Shown piece by piece: positions 1 to 8,723 of a stretch of DNA of 51,662 bases. Numbering within the stretch: the stretch's first letter is position 1; each line of letters starts with the position of its first letter. Position numbers and translations under genes: made by a program. The stretch is from NCBI RefSeq assembly GCF_029265375.1, contig NZ_JAJUJJ010000020.1, positions 1 to 51,662 on the forward strand, given 5' to 3'. This stretch comes from Nesterenkonia sp. (lineage in GTDB: Bacteria > Actinomycetota > Actinomycetes > Actinomycetales > Micrococcaceae). Below the pieces are notes generated by a model, which saw only the letters and a list, made by a program, of their open reading frames with translations, did no database searches and was not told where the DNA came from.

Positions 1-145
1 ACGCACACGGGGGTGCACGCACCATGGTTCACCAAATACAAATAATTGGTGTCAACAAACTTGGCACACTATTGAGTTCTCAAGCTGCGAGCGCTGCCGG
101 CACCATCAGAAGAAACCCTCTGAATCGCTCCGGAGCAACTTTTCT
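1..145 (-). promoter_or_regulatory. rRNA operon leader (5' part of an rrn operon leaving the window)
   Basis: Read on the minus strand, positions 81-59 give GAGAACTCAATAGTGTGCC, the conserved block found just upstream of 16S rRNA genes in many actinobacteria. It is followed by short stem-forming segments: CACCAA/TTGGTG near 27-50, and GGTGC/GCACC near the edge. Two promoters lie directly upstream in the same direction. The 16S gene itself must begin to the left of position 1, so nothing of the mature rRNA is visible. The assignment rests on recognising the leader block plus the strong tandem promoters. Confidence 0.7.
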
Positions 146-175
146 ATCTTACTGGAACCGATCTGCGAGTGTCAA
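146..175 (-). promoter_or_regulatory. rrn promoter, proximal (P2-like)
   Basis: On the minus strand a perfect -35 TTGACA (175-170) is followed after 18 bases by a -10 TAAGAT (151-146). It points into the rRNA leader. This is the best sigma70-type promoter match in the window. Confidence 0.65.
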
Positions 176-276
176 CTCGGCATCTCTTCGTTCCTTGTGA
201 GATAGAGATTGGATCTTGCGATCCTCATTCGCGCTGCGCTTCCGGGTTGGCCCTGAAGCACCTGGCGCGGATGAAA

Positions 277-306
277 ACTTTAGCACCTCTCGGCGCTGGA
301 TGTAAA
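277..306 (-). promoter_or_regulatory. rrn promoter, distal (P1-like)
   Basis: On the minus strand TTTACA (306-301), an 18-base spacer, then TAAAGT (282-277). It has the same direction and spacer length as the promoter at 146-175, 131 bases further upstream. Tandem promoters of this kind are usual for rrn operons. Confidence 0.5.
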
Positions 307-392
307 TTCCAGGTGAACTCGGCCGCTGAGGCCATGCTGTTCTCCCGAAATCGGACTATCTACTGTAGCACGGAGGCTGGGGCGCTGCCCAG

Positions 393-1865
393 TCAGCTGT
401 CGGCCTGCAGGAGCATGGAGGGGCGGAAGACCCAGCGTCCCTCCCACTGGTGGAACAGCTCCAGGGCTTCGGCCAGCATCGCTGCGCGGAAGAAGACAGA
501 GTCCACACCGGTGGAGTCGGCATCCGAGTCCCGATAGCCTGCGAGCAGCTGCACCGATGCCTGCTCATACCAGAGGCCGAAGTTGACCGGGGCGCCGGCC
601 TCGGACTCTGCCTCAGTGTTGATCTCTGGGGTCTGGCTGGCCACACTCATCACCGTGTTGGCCAGAGAGATCAGCACGGTGACAACGTCCCGCAGGCCGA
701 GGGTGTGCTCCACCATCCCCCCGGACTCCGAGACGATCCACCGCTGATCAGTCATCCGGTGGAAATGGTGCAGGCTCACCTCGCCGTGGATGGTCTGCAG
801 CATCAGCGGCTCATCGGCGTCACGCAGCTGCATAGTCATCAGGTCGATCACGTCATTGAGGTCGGCGGACTCGTCCTCGTCGAATTCGCTGCGCACTCGT
901 TCCCACTGGCTGCTCAGGGCACGCTGGGCTGCCGCGGACATGGAGCGCAGCTGCTCTGTGCTCTGCGGGTGGGCGCCGAAGGATCCGGCCATGTCTGCGT
1001 GGAAGTTTCCCAGCGTCTTCCCCAGCTCATATGCGGTCTGAGTGAAGCCGGAGCCTTCCTGCAGGGCGGTCTTGGCCAGCCCGTGTGCGCTGGGAGCCTC
1101 CGCTCCGGCCTCCCGGATGACGCCCAGCAGTCCGCTCTGCCATTCGAGGGCCTCGTGTGAGCTGTACTCGCGGTCCTCCCACGCGCCGGTGACTGTTCCC
1201 AGCACCCGGGAGATGGACTGTGAGTGGGCGGCGGTGAGCGTGAGCACGGTCTCCAGCAGCTGGGGGTGCTCCTCAGCGGGCCGGCGCAGCAGGTCCACTG
1301 CGACCTTGCGGTCCCAGTCGCCGTCCTCGGCGGTGTTCTCCGGTGCCACCAGAGTGCGGGTGACGTTCGGCAGGGAGGAGGCCACCATTCTGCGCCGCAG
1401 CTTCAGCTCGAAGGGCTCCCAGTCGGCGAAGCCGGCCATGGCTTCCCCGCGGGAGCGGCCGTTGCGGCTGCCCTGCCGCCGTCGGGCCATCTCCAGCCAC
1501 GCGGTGAGGAAGGCCCGGTCGCGTGCGCCGTCGTAGACCCAGAGGTCCTCCCCGTCGGTGGTGGAGAGTTTGCCGATGAAGGCGCTCTTGCCCGCCAGAG
1601 CCGAGGGGCGGCTGCGCAGCGCCAGGGGCACAGAGATCCGCTCCGGCTCCTGCCCGGGATCGGCTCCGGGAACGGTGACTTCAAAGATGTGCAGCTCCAG
1701 GACCAGGCCGGCATCGGCCTCGCCCTGCGGCGCAGGCAGTCGCAGCCCGCCGACGCGGGTGTAGCGGTGACGGCCCTTCAACTCCGGGAACCAGGGCTGG
1801 TGCGGCAGCCAATTGCCCAGAATCTCCAGGAAGCCGGGCTGCTCCTCGCCGCGGATCCGCTTCAT
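393..1865 (-). CDS. maltokinase-like protein (Mak N-cap domain, probable pseudokinase)
   Basis: A 490-residue protein. The N-terminus (residues about 17-26, GNWLPHQPWF) matches the N-terminal cap of actinobacterial maltokinases, which phosphorylate maltose to maltose-1-phosphate in the GlgE glucan pathway. The C-terminal half follows the same APH-like fold. The two catalytic signatures are degraded: the Brenner-type loop reads HGEVSLHH near residue 360 instead of HGD-x-H-x-GQ, and the metal-binding DFEGEP reads SESGGM near residue 377. The conserved LRDV that follows is still present. Kinase activity is therefore doubtful; a regulatory or scaffolding role is a guess. The gene overlaps rlmB by 4 bases (ATGA), so it is the last gene of the carD-ispDF-cysS-rlmB run. 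No other trehalose or glycogen gene is nearby. Confidence 0.7.
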   Translation of the reverse strand: MKRIRGEEQPGFLEILGNWLPHQPWFPELKGRHRYTRVGGLRLPAPQGEADAGLVLELHIFEVTVPGADPGQEPERISVPLALRSRPSALAGKSAFIGKLSTTDGEDLWVYDGARDRAFLTAWLEMARRRQGSRNGRSRGEAMAGFADWEPFELKLRRRMVASSLPNVTRTLVAPENTAEDGDWDRKVAVDLLRRPAEEHPQLLETVLTLTAAHSQSISRVLGTVTGAWEDREYSSHEALEWQSGLLGVIREAGAEAPSAHGLAKTALQEGSGFTQTAYELGKTLGNFHADMAGSFGAHPQSTEQLRSMSAAAQRALSSQWERVRSEFDEDESADLNDVIDLMTMQLRDADEPLMLQTIHGEVSLHHFHRMTDQRWIVSESGGMVEHTLGLRDVVTVLISLANTVMSVASQTPEINTEAESEAGAPVNFGLWYEQASVQLLAGYRDSDADSTGVDSVFFRAAMLAEALELFHQWEGRWVFRPSMLLQADS

Positions 1866-2857
1866 CGGCGCACCCCCTTCCGCAGCGTGGCGATCTCATA
1901 GAGGCTGATGCCCACCGCCATGGAGGCGTTCAGCGATTCCGTGGAGGCGGTGATGGGGATCGAGACGATGGCATCGCAGGTCTCCGACACCAGCCGGGAG
2001 AGTCCGCGGCCTTCGGAGCCGACCACCACGACCAGCGGCTCGTCGGCCAGGTGCAGCCCGGGCAGCTGGGTGTCGCCCCCGCCGTCGAGCCCGAGGACGA
2101 AGTACCCAGACCGCTGGGCTTCCTTCAGCGCTTGGGTGAGGTTCTTCGCCCGGGCAACCGGAACGCGGGCGGCGGCACCGGCGGAGGTCTTCCAGGCGGT
2201 GGCGGTGACCCCGGCGCTGCGCCGTTCGGGAACGACGACGCCGTCTGCGCCGAAGGCGGATGCGGCACGCAGGATCGCCCCGAGGTTTCGGGGGTCGGTG
2301 ATGGAGTCGCAGGCGATCAGCAGCGGAGCATGGTCGATGTGGCCCTTGGCCGCCTGCTCGTGCAGCTGGGTGATCAGTTCCCCTGCCTCGGCGTACTCAT
2401 AGGGCTGCAGGACCAGGGCCAGGCCCTGGTGCACGGCGTCTCCGGTGGCGTTGTCCAGCTGGCGGCGGGTGACCTCTTTGACCCTGACGCCCTGCTCGGC
2501 GCAGTGCTGCAGGGCTTCACGGACCCGGCCGTCGGAATCGATGTCTGCGGCAATGAGCAGCTGCTCGGCCGGGACCTGCTCGGTCAGCGCTTCCAGGACG
2601 GAGTTGCGGCCTGCCACGACATCATCGGCCCCGTAGCCCGAGCCCCGTCCCCGCGCCTGGGACTGGGCCTGACGCTTGGCTTGGGACCGCTGGGCAAGCT
2701 GCTTCTGCCGATGCGCCTTGTGGTAGACCCGGTCCTCTGCTTTGGGTGTGGGGCCCTTGCCGGCGAGCTTGCGCTTGCCCTGGCCGCCGGAGCCCTTCGT
2801 GGGTCCCTTGCGGTCCTTCCGCACGGCAGCCGATTTGGGGCGAGAATCTTTAGCCAT
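1862..2857 (-). CDS. rlmB: 23S rRNA (guanosine-2'-O-)-methyltransferase RlmB
   Basis: A 331-residue SpoU/TrmH-family methyltransferase. It methylates the ribose of a conserved guanosine (G2251 in E. coli numbering) in the peptidyl-transferase region of 23S rRNA using SAM. Residues 1-75 are a very basic Lys/Arg/Gln-rich extension typical of actinobacterial members. A substrate-binding domain follows (about 78-155), then the SPOUT knot domain with the motifs [20 protein letters not shown] and [14 protein letters not shown]. All three SpoU motifs are intact. The start overlaps the end of cysS by 8 bases and the stop overlaps the next gene by 4, so translation is probably coupled along the operon. 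Confidence 0.93.
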   Translation of the reverse strand: MAKDSRPKSAAVRKDRKGPTKGSGGQGKRKLAGKGPTPKAEDRVYHKAHRQKQLAQRSQAKRQAQSQARGRGSGYGADDVVAGRNSVLEALTEQVPAEQLLIAADIDSDGRVREALQHCAEQGVRVKEVTRRQLDNATGDAVHQGLALVLQPYEYAEAGELITQLHEQAAKGHIDHAPLLIACDSITDPRNLGAILRAASAFGADGVVVPERRSAGVTATAWKTSAGAAARVPVARAKNLTQALKEAQRSGYFVLGLDGGGDTQLPGLHLADEPLVVVVGSEGRGLSRLVSETCDAIVSIPITASTESLNASMAVGISLYEIATLRKGVRR

Positions 2858-4298
2858 GGGCCGCTCCGCTCCTCAGCGACCAGCTGGCCCCTGATGGTGT
2901 GTCCTCCACCTCTACCCCGGCAGCGGTCAGGGTGCTGCGGATGGCGTCGGCGGTGGCGTAGTCCTTCGCGGCCTTGGCTTCGGCGCGGCGCTCCAGCTGG
3001 GCCTGCACCAGGTGGATCAGTGCCTCCAGTGCGGGCCCGCCGCTGCCGCCGTCGGGCTCTGGCACATCGCGGAGGCCGAGCACATCGAGCATGGCCAGGA
3101 CCTGACCGGCAGCACCGGAGGCGTCCTCACCCCGGTCCAGGGCGGTGTTGCCCGCCCGGACCGTCTCATGCAGCGCGGCCAGGGCGGCGGGGACGTTGAG
3201 GTCATCGTCCATGGCATCACGGAAACTCTGAGGCAGCTCGGAGACCGCAGCGAAGTCCCCCTGGGGCAGGGCGCGGGACAGGAAGTTCTCGATCCGCTCC
3301 ACTGCGGCCTCGGCCTCTTGAAGGGCCCCGGGACGGTAGTCCAGCTGGGACCGGTAGTGCGCCTGGCCGAGGAAGTAGCGGACTGCCGTGGGGCGGGCCT
3401 GGGCGAGCATATCCTCTGGGGAGATGGTGTTGCCCACGGATTTGGACATCTTCTCTCCGGCGAAGGTGACCATGCCGTTGTGCATCCAGAAGCGGGCGAA
3501 TCCGTCGCCGGCGGCTGCGGACTGGGCGAGCTCGTTCTCATGGTGCGGGAATCGCAGATCCAGACCGCCGCCGTGGATGTCGAAGGTGGCACCGAGGTAT
3601 TTGGTGGACATCGCGGAGCATTCCAGGTGCCAGCCGGGCCGGCCGCGCCCCCAGGGAGACTCCCAGGAGGCCGAGTCGGGCTCACCGGGCTTGTGTCCCT
3701 TCCACAGGGCGAAGTCGCGCGGGTCGCGTTTGCCGCGCGGGTCGACGTCGGGGGCGTCCTGCATGTCCTCCACCGACTGGCGGGTCAGCTCTCCGTACTG
3801 CTCCCAGGAGCGGACGTCGAAGTAGACGTCGCCGGAGTCGTCCAGAGCGGGGTAGGCGTGGCCGGCTTCGATGAGCCGGGCGATGAGGGCGTGCATCTCT
3901 GTGATGTGGCCGGTGGCGCGGGGCTCATAGCTCGGCCGGCGTACGCCCAGGGCGTCATAGGCGGAGGTGAAGGCCTGCTCGAAGCGGTAGGCCAGGGCGA
4001 ACCAGGGGTCGGCGGCCGGGTAGTCCGCCTGCGGCTGGAAGTCGGGGCGGAAGGAGGCCGCGGACTTCTCCAGGATTTTGTCGTCAATATCGGTGACGTT
4101 GCGGACCGAGAGAACCCGGTAGCCGGAGGCCTCGAGCCAGCGGGTGAGGATGTCGAAGGCGACCGCCGAGCGCACGTGACCCACATGCGGGCGCCCCTGC
4201 ACGGTGGCCCCGCAGTAGTAGAGGGAGACCTGTCCCGGTTCCAGGGGCTGGAAATCACGGATCGCCCCGGTCTTGGTGTCGTAGAGTCGCAGTGCCAC
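2850..4298 (-). CDS. cysS: cysteinyl-tRNA synthetase
   Basis: A 482-residue class I aminoacyl-tRNA synthetase that charges tRNA-Cys in the cytoplasm. The N-terminal zinc ligand Cys is in YYCGATVQG, the HIGH-like PHVGH sits at about residue 36, and the other zinc ligands are in WHLEC and FPHHENE. The KMSKS loop ([10 protein letters not shown]) starts at about residue 282. A DALR-type helical domain fills the C-terminus. It resembles bacterial CysRS rather than the mycothiol ligase MshC: it has CysRS length and the full anticodon-binding end. It lies 9 bases after ispDF and overlaps rlmB, in the usual actinobacterial order. Confidence 0.95.
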   Translation of the reverse strand: MALRLYDTKTGAIRDFQPLEPGQVSLYYCGATVQGRPHVGHVRSAVAFDILTRWLEASGYRVLSVRNVTDIDDKILEKSAASFRPDFQPQADYPAADPWFALAYRFEQAFTSAYDALGVRRPSYEPRATGHITEMHALIARLIEAGHAYPALDDSGDVYFDVRSWEQYGELTRQSVEDMQDAPDVDPRGKRDPRDFALWKGHKPGEPDSASWESPWGRGRPGWHLECSAMSTKYLGATFDIHGGGLDLRFPHHENELAQSAAAGDGFARFWMHNGMVTFAGEKMSKSVGNTISPEDMLAQARPTAVRYFLGQAHYRSQLDYRPGALQEAEAAVERIENFLSRALPQGDFAAVSELPQSFRDAMDDDLNVPAALAALHETVRAGNTALDRGEDASGAAGQVLAMLDVLGLRDVPEPDGGSGGPALEALIHLVQAQLERRAEAKAAKDYATADAIRSTLTAAGVEVEDTPSGASWSLRSGAAHG

Positions 4299-4307
4299 GG
4301 GGCAAGG

Positions 4308-5654
4308 TTACCGCAGGGCGCTGTGGCCGCTGGGAATCAGGACTGCGGTTGCGGTGGCCATGATCCCTTCACCGCGGCCGGCGAATCCCAGGCCGTCGGA
4401 GGTGGTGGCCGAGACCGCCACCGGGGCTCCGGCTGCTTCGCTGAGCACTCGTTGAGCCTCCTCGCGGCGCGGGGCGAGTTTGGGGCGGCTGCCGATGAAC
4501 TGCACGGAGATGCTTCCGATGCGATAGCCGGCCTGGCGCACCAGCCGCGCCGCCTCAGCCAACATGCCCGCTCCGGAGGCTCCGGCCATCTCGGGCCGGG
4601 CGGTGCCGACAGTGTCGGCGCCGAAGTGGGTTCCCAGGTCCCCCATGCCGGCGGCGGAGAACAGCGCGGCACAGCAGGCGTGGGCCACCGCGTCGCCGTC
4701 GGAATGTCCGGCCAGGCCCCGCTGGCCGGGCCAGTGCAGTCCTGCCAGCCACAGTTCGGCAGGCTCGTCCGCATCTGCAAAGGCATGGATGTCGTGGCCG
4801 ATCCCCACCCGGGGGGCCGGCGGGTGCGCCTCGGGTTCCGCCACTGCGGGGGCCTGCTGTGCGTCCAGAAGTCCCTGGGCGGTGATCAGGTCGGTCTCGG
4901 TGGTGATCTTCAGCGCCCGGGGGTGTCCGGGCACCACGACGACGTCGACCCCCAGGTGCTCGGCAATCATGGCTTCATCGGTGAACTGCTCGCCTGCTTC
5001 CTCCCCTGCGGCAGCGGCGTGCTTGCTCAGCCGCTGCAGCAGCGAGAGGCTGAAGCCCTGGGGGGTCTGCACTGCTCGCAGCGCGGCCCGGTTCAGGGTG
5101 GCCACAGCGCGTTCGCCGGGACCCTGCGAGTCGGTGACTTCTTTGATGGTGTCGGTGACCGGCACTGCCGGGACCACTGCGACCGCCGAGGCTTCGGCCG
5201 CTTCGGCCACGCGCTGGAAGACCTCGGCCGGGGTCAGCGCGCGGGCGGCGTCGTGAACCAGAACGTGGACTTCGGCCGGATCCCAGCCCTTCAGCTGGGC
5301 GTGCTCGGCCACCGCATGGGTGCCGCTGGCTACCGAGGCCGTGCGGGTGGTGCCGCCGGTGGTGATCACCACGTCAGCTCCAGTGCGCGCTGCTGCAGCC
5401 GTGCCGGCGGCTGCCAGCTCTTGGTGGACCGCCGGGTCGCTGGGCAGCACCAGGACAATCAGCTCCAGGCCGAGCTCCGCCGTGACTGCCTGCAGGGCAT
5501 GATCCAGCAGGGTGCGCTCACGGAGGCGGACAGCGGCCTTGGGCATTCCGAAGCCCAGTCTGGTGCCGGATCCCGCCGCTACAACGACGAGCGCCCGGTG
5601 ACCCCGCGGGGCGGCTGGTGCGCCGCGCACGGGGTCATCCGGGCGTGTGGTCAT
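4308..5654 (-). CDS. ispDF: bifunctional IspD/IspF (MEP isoprenoid pathway)
   Basis: A 448-residue fusion. Residues 1 to about 245 are IspD, which couples MEP to [12 protein letters not shown] nucleotide loop, [23 protein letters not shown] and FTDEAM are all visible. Residues from about 284 are IspF, which forms MEcPP: GHDIH metal ligands at about 286 and HSDGDAVAH with the third ligand. In the helix after HSDGD the commonly seen Asp of DALLGA is Ala here ([10 protein letters not shown]), an oddity whose effect I cannot judge. An Ala/Glu/Pro linker joins the halves. Fusions of this kind are known in several actinobacteria and proteobacteria. It starts 31 bases after carD. Confidence 0.93.
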   Translation of the reverse strand: MTTRPDDPVRGAPAAPRGHRALVVVAAGSGTRLGFGMPKAAVRLRERTLLDHALQAVTAELGLELIVLVLPSDPAVHQELAAAGTAAAARTGADVVITTGGTTRTASVASGTHAVAEHAQLKGWDPAEVHVLVHDAARALTPAEVFQRVAEAAEASAVAVVPAVPVTDTIKEVTDSQGPGERAVATLNRAALRAVQTPQGFSLSLLQRLSKHAAAAGEEAGEQFTDEAMIAEHLGVDVVVVPGHPRALKITTETDLITAQGLLDAQQAPAVAEPEAHPPAPRVGIGHDIHAFADADEPAELWLAGLHWPGQRGLAGHSDGDAVAHACCAALFSAAGMGDLGTHFGADTVGTARPEMAGASGAGMLAEAARLVRQAGYRIGSISVQFIGSRPKLAPRREEAQRVLSEAAGAPVAVSATTSDGLGFAGRGEGIMATATAVLIPSGHSALR

Positions 5655-5685
5655 CTAGGTATGCGGGGTGCTGCTAGGGCCGGAA

Positions 5686-6189
5686 TCAGGCCTCGGCCTT
5701 CGCCGGGGCCTGGGCGAGCACCTCGTCCAGAAGCTTTTCGGCACCGTCTTCGTCCAGCTCCTTGGCCAGGCGCAGCTCAGAGACCAGGATGCGGCGAGCC
5801 TGGGAGAGCATCCGCTTCTCCCCGGCCGAGAGACCGCGGTCGTTCTCGCGGCGCCAGAGGTCGCGGACCACCTCGGCCAGCTTGTGGATGGAGCCGGATG
5901 CCAGCTTCTCAACGTTGGCCTTGTAGCGGCGCGACCAGTTGGTCGGCTCTTCGGTGTGCTCTGCGCGCAGGAGGCTGAACACCTTCTCCAGCCCTTCTTC
6001 GTCCACTACGTCGCGGACTCCCACCAAGTCCACATTCTCTGCGGGAACCTTGATGGTCAGGTCTCCCTCAGAGACCCGAAGGGTGAGGTAGGTCTTCTCC
6101 TCACCCTTGAAGGTGCGCATCTCAACCTCTTCAATGGTGGCTGCCCCATGGTGCGGGTACACAACTGTCTCGCCGACTTCGAAATTCAT
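5686..6189 (-). CDS. carD: CarD-family transcription factor
   Basis: A 167-residue CarD. In actinobacteria this essential protein binds the RNA polymerase beta subunit and stabilises open complexes, notably at rRNA promoters. The N-terminal RID/Tudor-like domain starts [17 protein letters not shown] and includes [17 protein letters not shown]. The C-terminal helical domain carries the conserved [13 protein letters not shown] and the DLWRRE stretch. The reading frame is open far upstream, but the start at 6189 is set by homology and by the AAAGGGG ribosome-binding site just before it. It heads the carD-ispDF-cysS-rlmB run and diverges from the lipoprotein gene. Confidence 0.95.
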   Translation of the reverse strand: MNFEVGETVVYPHHGAATIEEVEMRTFKGEEKTYLTLRVSEGDLTIKVPAENVDLVGVRDVVDEEGLEKVFSLLRAEHTEEPTNWSRRYKANVEKLASGSIHKLAEVVRDLWRRENDRGLSAGEKRMLSQARRILVSELRLAKELDEDGAEKLLDEVLAQAPAKAEA

Positions 6190-6215
6190 GTAATTATTCC
6201 CCTTTCCCGCAGTCC

Positions 6216-6224
6216 AGTTTATCA
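6216..6224 (-). promoter_or_regulatory. possible carD promoter (extended -10)
   Basis: On the minus strand TGATAAACT reads as TG-N-TAAACT, an extended -10, about 27 bases before the carD ATG. No good -35 is visible. This would give a short leader. Confidence 0.3.
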
Positions 6225-6381
6225 CGCACAGGCGGTTATCGGCGTGTCGCTGGGCGAAGCTCAGCAAGCAGGCATAGGGTTCGCCGCGCATCAATTGTTC
6301 TACGTGATGTAGAAGTCGTCCTCGATCAAGTACTCTTGACTCAAGCAGTATGCGTCCACCAGTTCTGAAGGAGCCCTTGAG

Positions 6382-6966
6382 GTGAAGTTCGCCCCCGCCC
6401 AGGCCCGCCGCGCGGCCGCAGGTCTCATGCTGATCGCCGGTCTGGCTGCCACCGGATGCAGCGCAATCAACTATCAGGCCACCACTCACCAGTACTCCGC
6501 ATCCGACGGAGCGATGGTCGAGGCGGAGGACGTGAAGCTGCGCCACTTGATGTTCGTCGCCGGCGAGGAAGGCGGCCCCGCCCGCATGCTGGGCCTGGTG
6601 AGCAACACCGGCCGCGGCGAGGCCGAGGTGCAGCTGAGTGTGGAGGGCGAAACCTTCGACTTCCAGCTGGAGCCCGGCGAGGCCGTCAATCTGCAGCACG
6701 ACGGCGAGCATATTGTCAGCGCCATCGGCGCAGCCCCCGGCTCGATGCAGGAGGTCACCGCGACGGTGACCGTCACCGGCGAGGACGGCAGCTCCGAGAC
6801 TGCTGAGGAGACGTTCGACGCCACCATCGTCGATGGGGCGATTGCGGAGTACCGCGACCTGCTGCCTGAGGGCTTCGATGAGTCCATGGCCGAGCACCTG
6901 GAACACGGTCCGGACACCTACGGCGGCGGTGCCGCCCACCACGACCCCCACGACACCGGGCACTGA
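6382..6966 (+). CDS. predicted lipoprotein, unknown function
   Basis: A 194-residue secreted protein with a type II signal peptide: basic N-terminus, hydrophobic stretch and lipobox LAATGC, with Cys at about residue 26. The mature part looks all-beta, with an [18 protein letters not shown] segment suggesting an immunoglobulin-like or copper-chaperone-like sandwich. The C-terminus is rich in His (HHDPHDTGH) and could bind metal. The GTG start at 6382 follows an AAGGAG site by a normal distance. It is transcribed divergently from carD. I do not recognise the family well enough to name a function; lipoproteins in this position next to carD are common in the order. Confidence 0.75.
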   Translation: MKFAPAQARRAAAGLMLIAGLAATGCSAINYQATTHQYSASDGAMVEAEDVKLRHLMFVAGEEGGPARMLGLVSNTGRGEAEVQLSVEGETFDFQLEPGEAVNLQHDGEHIVSAIGAAPGSMQEVTATVTVTGEDGSSETAEETFDATIVDGAIAEYRDLLPEGFDESMAEHLEHGPDTYGGGAAHHDPHDTGH

Positions 6967-7089
6967 TTCAGCGCATTTTCGACCGCGCCACGTCGCGCTC
7001 TTTTCATCCGCTGCGGATTATGCGCGTGCCGTGAAAAGCTGACGACGCCGCCGGCGCCCGCGTGGGTGCCCCGCGCTCTCCCCCAGCCC

Positions 7090-7129
7090 GGGATGGACCA
7101 CGGGAAGCTGGGATGGACCGCAGGAGCCT
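7090..7129. repeat. two imperfect 20-bp tandem units
   Basis: Both units begin GGGATGGACC and end CT (7090-7109 and 7110-7129), matching at 16 of 20 positions. Function unknown. Confidence 0.6.
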
Positions 7130-7288
7130 GGGGCGGACTTTCGCATCCGCTGCGGGTGCTGCTCCCTCGGCCTGGCCTTCTGACACACCCGAGAGCCGGC
7201 GGCACCCCCTCCGCCCCCTGAGTGGTTTTGTGTCGCGAGTGGACTTTTTGGCGGCGACTGTGGTGTGATTCTCTCGTCTATGTGAGGG

Positions 7289-7314
7289 GCGACACATTCT
7301 GTGATGCATGTCGC
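7289..7314. promoter_or_regulatory. inverted repeat, candidate operator
   Basis: GCGACA (7289-7294) and TGTCGC (7309-7314) form a perfect inverted repeat with a 14-base spacer, 72 bases before the ATPase start codon. Related half-sites TGTCGC at 7231 and GCGAC at 7254 lie just upstream. No regulator gene is adjacent, so the binding protein is unknown. Confidence 0.4.
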
Positions 7315-7385
7315 ACCGCATGTGGGCAGCAACCTTCACTACGGATCGTCGGGCACGTACCTGCCCGTGAAAGGGAAACTGAACC

Positions 7386-8528
7386 ATGGCCTCTGTCACT
7401 TATGACTCTGCGAGCCGCATCTACACTCCTGGTGCTCGGCCCGCCATCAACAAGCTTCACCTGGAGATCGCCGACGGCGAGTTCCTGGTGCTGGTGGGAC
7501 CCTCCGGCTGCGGCAAGTCCACCGCCCTGCGCATGCTGGCCGGCCTGGAGGAGATCAATGAGGGCCGGATCCTCATCGGCGGCGAAGACGTCTCCCACGT
7601 CTCGCCGAAGGACCGCGACATCGCGATGGTGTTCCAGAACTACGCGCTCTACCCCCATATGTCGGTGGCAGAGAACATGGGCTTCGCGCTGAAGATCGCC
7701 GGCGTCTCCAAGGAGGAGCGCGCCCAGCGGGTGCAGGAAGCCGCGAAGATCCTGGACCTGGAGGCCTACCTGGACCGCAAGCCCAAGGCGCTCTCCGGCG
7801 GTCAGCGCCAGCGCGTGGCCATGGGCCGCGCTATTGTGCGCGAGCCGAAGGTCTTCCTCATGGATGAGCCGCTGTCGAACCTGGACGCCAAGCTGCGCGT
7901 GCAGACCCGTACCCAGATCGCCGCACTGACCCGCGAGCTGAAGACCACCACCGTCTACGTCACCCACGACCAGGTGGAGGCCATGACCATGGGCGACCGG
8001 GTCTGCGTGCTCAAGGACGGTGTGCTCCAGCAGGTCGATACCCCCCGCAACCTCTACGACAACCCCGCCAACGTGTTCGTGGCGGGCTTCATCGGCTCTC
8101 CCGCCATGAGCCTGTTCAAAGTCAACGTGGAATCCGGGCAGCTGGTTCTCGGCAACGACCGGATCGGCGTCCCCGACGTCGACCTGACCGGCAAGAGCGA
8201 GGTCATTCTCGGCGTACGCCCCGAGGACATGGGCCTCTCCGCCGACAACACCGGCCTGCCGATGGTGGTGGACGTCGTCGAGGAACTCGGCGCCGATGCC
8301 TATATCTACGGCACCCCGGAGGGTGTGCACACCTTCCAGCCGCTCATCGTGCGAGTGGAGGGCCGCCGTCCTCCCCAGAAGGGCGAGACCGTCTACATCA
8401 AACCCTCCGCGGACTACGTCCACCTGTTCGATGTGGAGACCGGTCTCCGCATCAACGGCGAGATTCCGGAGAACACCCCGGAGGCGAAGCTGGCCGACGT
8501 CGAGGCTCTGGCTGAGGGTGAAGAATGA
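7386..8528 (+). CDS. msiK: sugar ABC transporter ATPase, MsiK/UgpC type (stand-alone)
   Basis: A 380-residue CUT1-type ABC ATPase that energises carbohydrate importers at the inner face of the membrane. Walker A GPSGCGKST is at about residue 38, followed by the Q-loop (VFQNYALYPHM), signature LSGGQRQR, Walker B VFLMDEPLSNLD and H-loop VTHD. The C-terminal regulatory/TOBE domain includes LGVRPEDMGL. No permease or binding protein is beside it, and the two CUT1 importers in this window lack ATPases. In Streptomyces one MsiK serves many sugar importers, so the same is likely here. A 14-bp-stem terminator follows. Confidence 0.9.
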   Translation: MASVTYDSASRIYTPGARPAINKLHLEIADGEFLVLVGPSGCGKSTALRMLAGLEEINEGRILIGGEDVSHVSPKDRDIAMVFQNYALYPHMSVAENMGFALKIAGVSKEERAQRVQEAAKILDLEAYLDRKPKALSGGQRQRVAMGRAIVREPKVFLMDEPLSNLDAKLRVQTRTQIAALTRELKTTTVYVTHDQVEAMTMGDRVCVLKDGVLQQVDTPRNLYDNPANVFVAGFIGSPAMSLFKVNVESGQLVLGNDRIGVPDVDLTGKSEVILGVRPEDMGLSADNTGLPMVVDVVEELGADAYIYGTPEGVHTFQPLIVRVEGRRPPQKGETVYIKPSADYVHLFDVETGLRINGEIPENTPEAKLADVEALAEGEE

Positions 8529-8570
8529 TCACAAATTCATGAGCTAGATGCTCTAAACACCTGATTTAGG

Positions 8571-8616
8571 CGGCGGGAAATGGTCTTCGCAGGCCATTTC
8601 CCGCCGCTCTTTTCTA
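8571..8616 (+). terminator. Rho-independent terminator of the ATPase gene
   Basis: A perfect 14-bp stem GCGGCGGGAAATGG (8571-8584) with CCATTTCCCGCCGC (8595-8608), a 10-base loop, and TCTTTTCT directly after. Very strong by eye. Confidence 0.9.
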
Positions 8617-8662
8617 TATTCATACTCCATGCATAGGAATTATCCAGCTACTGTCCAGTCTG

Positions 8663-8682
8663 GTCACCCTACGGTGGGTGAC
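8663..8682. promoter_or_regulatory. inverted repeat before the small-protein gene
   Basis: GTCACCC (8663-8669) and GGGTGAC (8676-8682) with a 6-base spacer, about 40 bases before the small ORF start. There is no T-tract, so an operator or leader hairpin is more likely than a terminator. Confidence 0.35.
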
Positions 8683-8723
8683 AGCAGTTGCACCCGTCAT
8701 GAAACAAAAAAGGAGTGATTTCC

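Larger units (their letters stand above)
6967..7385 (+). other. 419-bp intergenic region before the sugar-ABC ATPase
   Basis: No convincing gene. It contains an imperfect hairpin with 7-base arms CTTTTCA/TGAAAAG (7000-7006 and 7032-7038), the 12-mer CATCCGCTGCGG twice (7005-7016 and 7144-7155), a 20-bp tandem repeat (7090-7129) and four GCGAC/GTCGC-type half-sites from 7231 to 7314. The last two are perfectly inverted. The density of small repeats suggests a regulated promoter region for the ATPase gene. Confidence 0.5.

Noticed and set aside
301-325. TTCACCTG plus TTTACATC with 11-base period near the rrn P1 promoter as a PHO box
   Set aside because: Only the first unit matches, and the second is better explained as the -35 of the rrn promoter.
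3012-5978. 988-codon open frame on the plus strand opposite cysS and ispDF
   Set aside because: It is antisense to two unmistakable enzymes, is extremely Gly/Arg/Val-rich, has no family resemblance and no ribosome-binding site. Long antisense frames are normal at this GC content.
6190-6963. N-terminal extension of carD into the region opposite the lipoprotein
   Set aside because: The frame is open only because of high GC. CarD homology begins at 6189, where a ribosome-binding site is present.
7000-7038. CTTTTCA/TGAAAAG inverted repeat after the lipoprotein gene as a terminator
   Set aside because: The arms are only 7 bases with a 25-base loop and no T-tract follows, so it is not convincing as an intrinsic terminator.
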